This document shows, piece by piece, positions 5,687 through 6,259 of a DNA stretch of 6,259 bases (the stretch's first letter is position 1; every line of letters begins with the position of its first letter). Origin of the DNA: Deltaproteobacteria bacterium (GTDB lineage: Bacteria > Desulfobacterota > Desulfobacteria > Desulfobacterales > JAUVKB01); assembly GCA_030596405.1 (NCBI GenBank), contig JAUVKB010000131.1:1-6259 (forward strand), written 5' to 3'. Under the pieces are notes generated by a model that saw only the letters and a program-made list of their open reading frames with translations, searched no databases and was not told the origin of the DNA. Made by a program: the position numbers and the translations under genes.

Positions 5687-6259
5687 ATGAAAAAAAAACT
5701 GCTGTTTATCGGTCTGCCTCTCGCGCTGGTCATTCTAATCGGCGGACTCTTATATCAAAATTTTGTTACATCGCCCAAATACTCATTGCTGAAGATCAAA
5801 GAGTCCATAGAAAATCATGATATCAGCACATTTGAAAAATATGTTGATATTGATGGAATTGTCATCAGACTGCTGACGGAACTGCCCGACGTATTAAGCA
5901 TTGAAAAAGATGCGGGTTTTCTTGGTGAAGAAGCAATGCAGATTGTCACAACCGTAGTGCAGGACAGCATCACAAAAGTGGCCAAAGAAAGTGTCAGGAG
6001 TTTTGTTGAACGAGGCCACCTTGATAAACAACTCACAAAAAAGGGGGTAATTTCAAAAATCGTAAAAGACCTGCCGATAGATAACCTGAAAATAAAGGGG
6101 TTAAAAGAAATCCGCAAAGAAGGTAAAATTTGCAGGGTTCCGATAGATATCTTTGTTGCTGCTTATGAAGGGGATTTTACCTTGGAATTTATGATGAGAG
6201 ATAAGGGCGGATACTGGCAAGTTGCCGAAATCAGCAACCTGACAGACAGTATACAGCAG
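5687..6259 (+). CDS. Membrane-anchored DUF2939-like protein (partial)
   Basis: The frame runs from ATG 5687 to the window edge without a stop, giving 191 residues, so the 3' end is missing. The N-terminus MKKKLLFIGLPLALVILIGG is a single membrane anchor or uncleaved signal (hydrophobic residues 5-23), followed by SPKYSLLKIKESIENHDISTF-type sequence and FEKYVDID. That pattern (one TM helix, then Y.L..I..AI..HD...FEKYVD) is typical of DUF2939 (PF11159, from memory), a family of unknown function. A later strand pair, DFTLEFMMRDKGGYWQVAEI, fits the end of the domain, so little of the protein may be missing. It would face the periplasm. It lies 43 bases downstream of the right cassette repeat, and before the cassette inserted it may have followed the TPR gene closely in one operon. 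Confidence 0.85.
   Translation, partial: MKKKLLFIGLPLALVILIGGLLYQNFVTSPKYSLLKIKESIENHDISTFEKYVDIDGIVIRLLTELPDVLSIEKDAGFLGEEAMQIVTTVVQDSITKVAKESVRSFVERGHLDKQLTKKGVISKIVKDLPIDNLKIKGLKEIRKEGKICRVPIDIFVAAYEGDFTLEFMMRDKGGYWQVAEISNLTDSIQQ

Noticed and set aside
5815..6117. Minus-strand 100-codon frame opposite the DUF2939-like gene
   Set aside because: The + strand frame has a strong ribosome binding site, membrane anchor and family-like pattern; the antisense frame has none of these.

Overview
The window reads as bacterial accessory DNA, with all recognisable genes on the + strand. Most genes encode exported or membrane-anchored proteins. The mix of a secreted WD40 protein of the type usually joined to a caspase-like domain, LPP20-like periplasmic proteins, a GxxExxY (PDDEXK_3) cassette, CACGAAAA repeats and TGGGAACGAGG repeats suggests a gram-negative bacterium, perhaps a Desulfobacterota / Desulfobacterales genome. 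That taxonomic guess is inference from gene flavour, not from a marker gene.

Layout: 1-62 holds the probable last codons of an upstream gene. 109-1617 encodes a periplasmic protein with two divergent copies of an LPP20-like unit. 1618-1730 is a short gap with a 41-bp array of CACGAAAA-type 8-mers and a good ribosome binding site. 1731-3803 encodes a secreted WD40 propeller protein whose last ~58 residues are the C-terminal half of a HigA-type antitoxin, so the gene looks like a fusion made by a deletion that removed the expected caspase-like domain. 3804-3935 carries TGGGAACGAGG and CCTTCA(A/G)CCT repeats. 3936-5229 is a second secreted LPP20-like protein with C-terminal TPRs, broken by a one-base frameshift near 4071-4088. 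5177-5644 is a compact cassette: a GxxExxY gene (5219-5587) between inverted copies of the CACGAAAA repeat. 5687 to the window end encodes the first 191 residues of a membrane-anchored DUF2939-like protein.

How the parts relate: the two LPP20-like proteins, the WD40 protein and the DUF2939-like protein look like an envelope gene neighbourhood, possibly one transcription unit. Repeats and mobile-type sequence have repeatedly reworked it: a repeat array lies in front of the WD40 gene, a toxin-antitoxin remnant is fused to its end, a REP-like block sits directly in front of the frameshifted gene, and the GxxExxY cassette has replaced that gene's stop codon region. The most unusual items are the WD40-HigA chimera and the 41-bp array at 1627-1667, which matches the reverse complement of 5604-5644 at 40 of 41 positions and thus brackets 4 kb.
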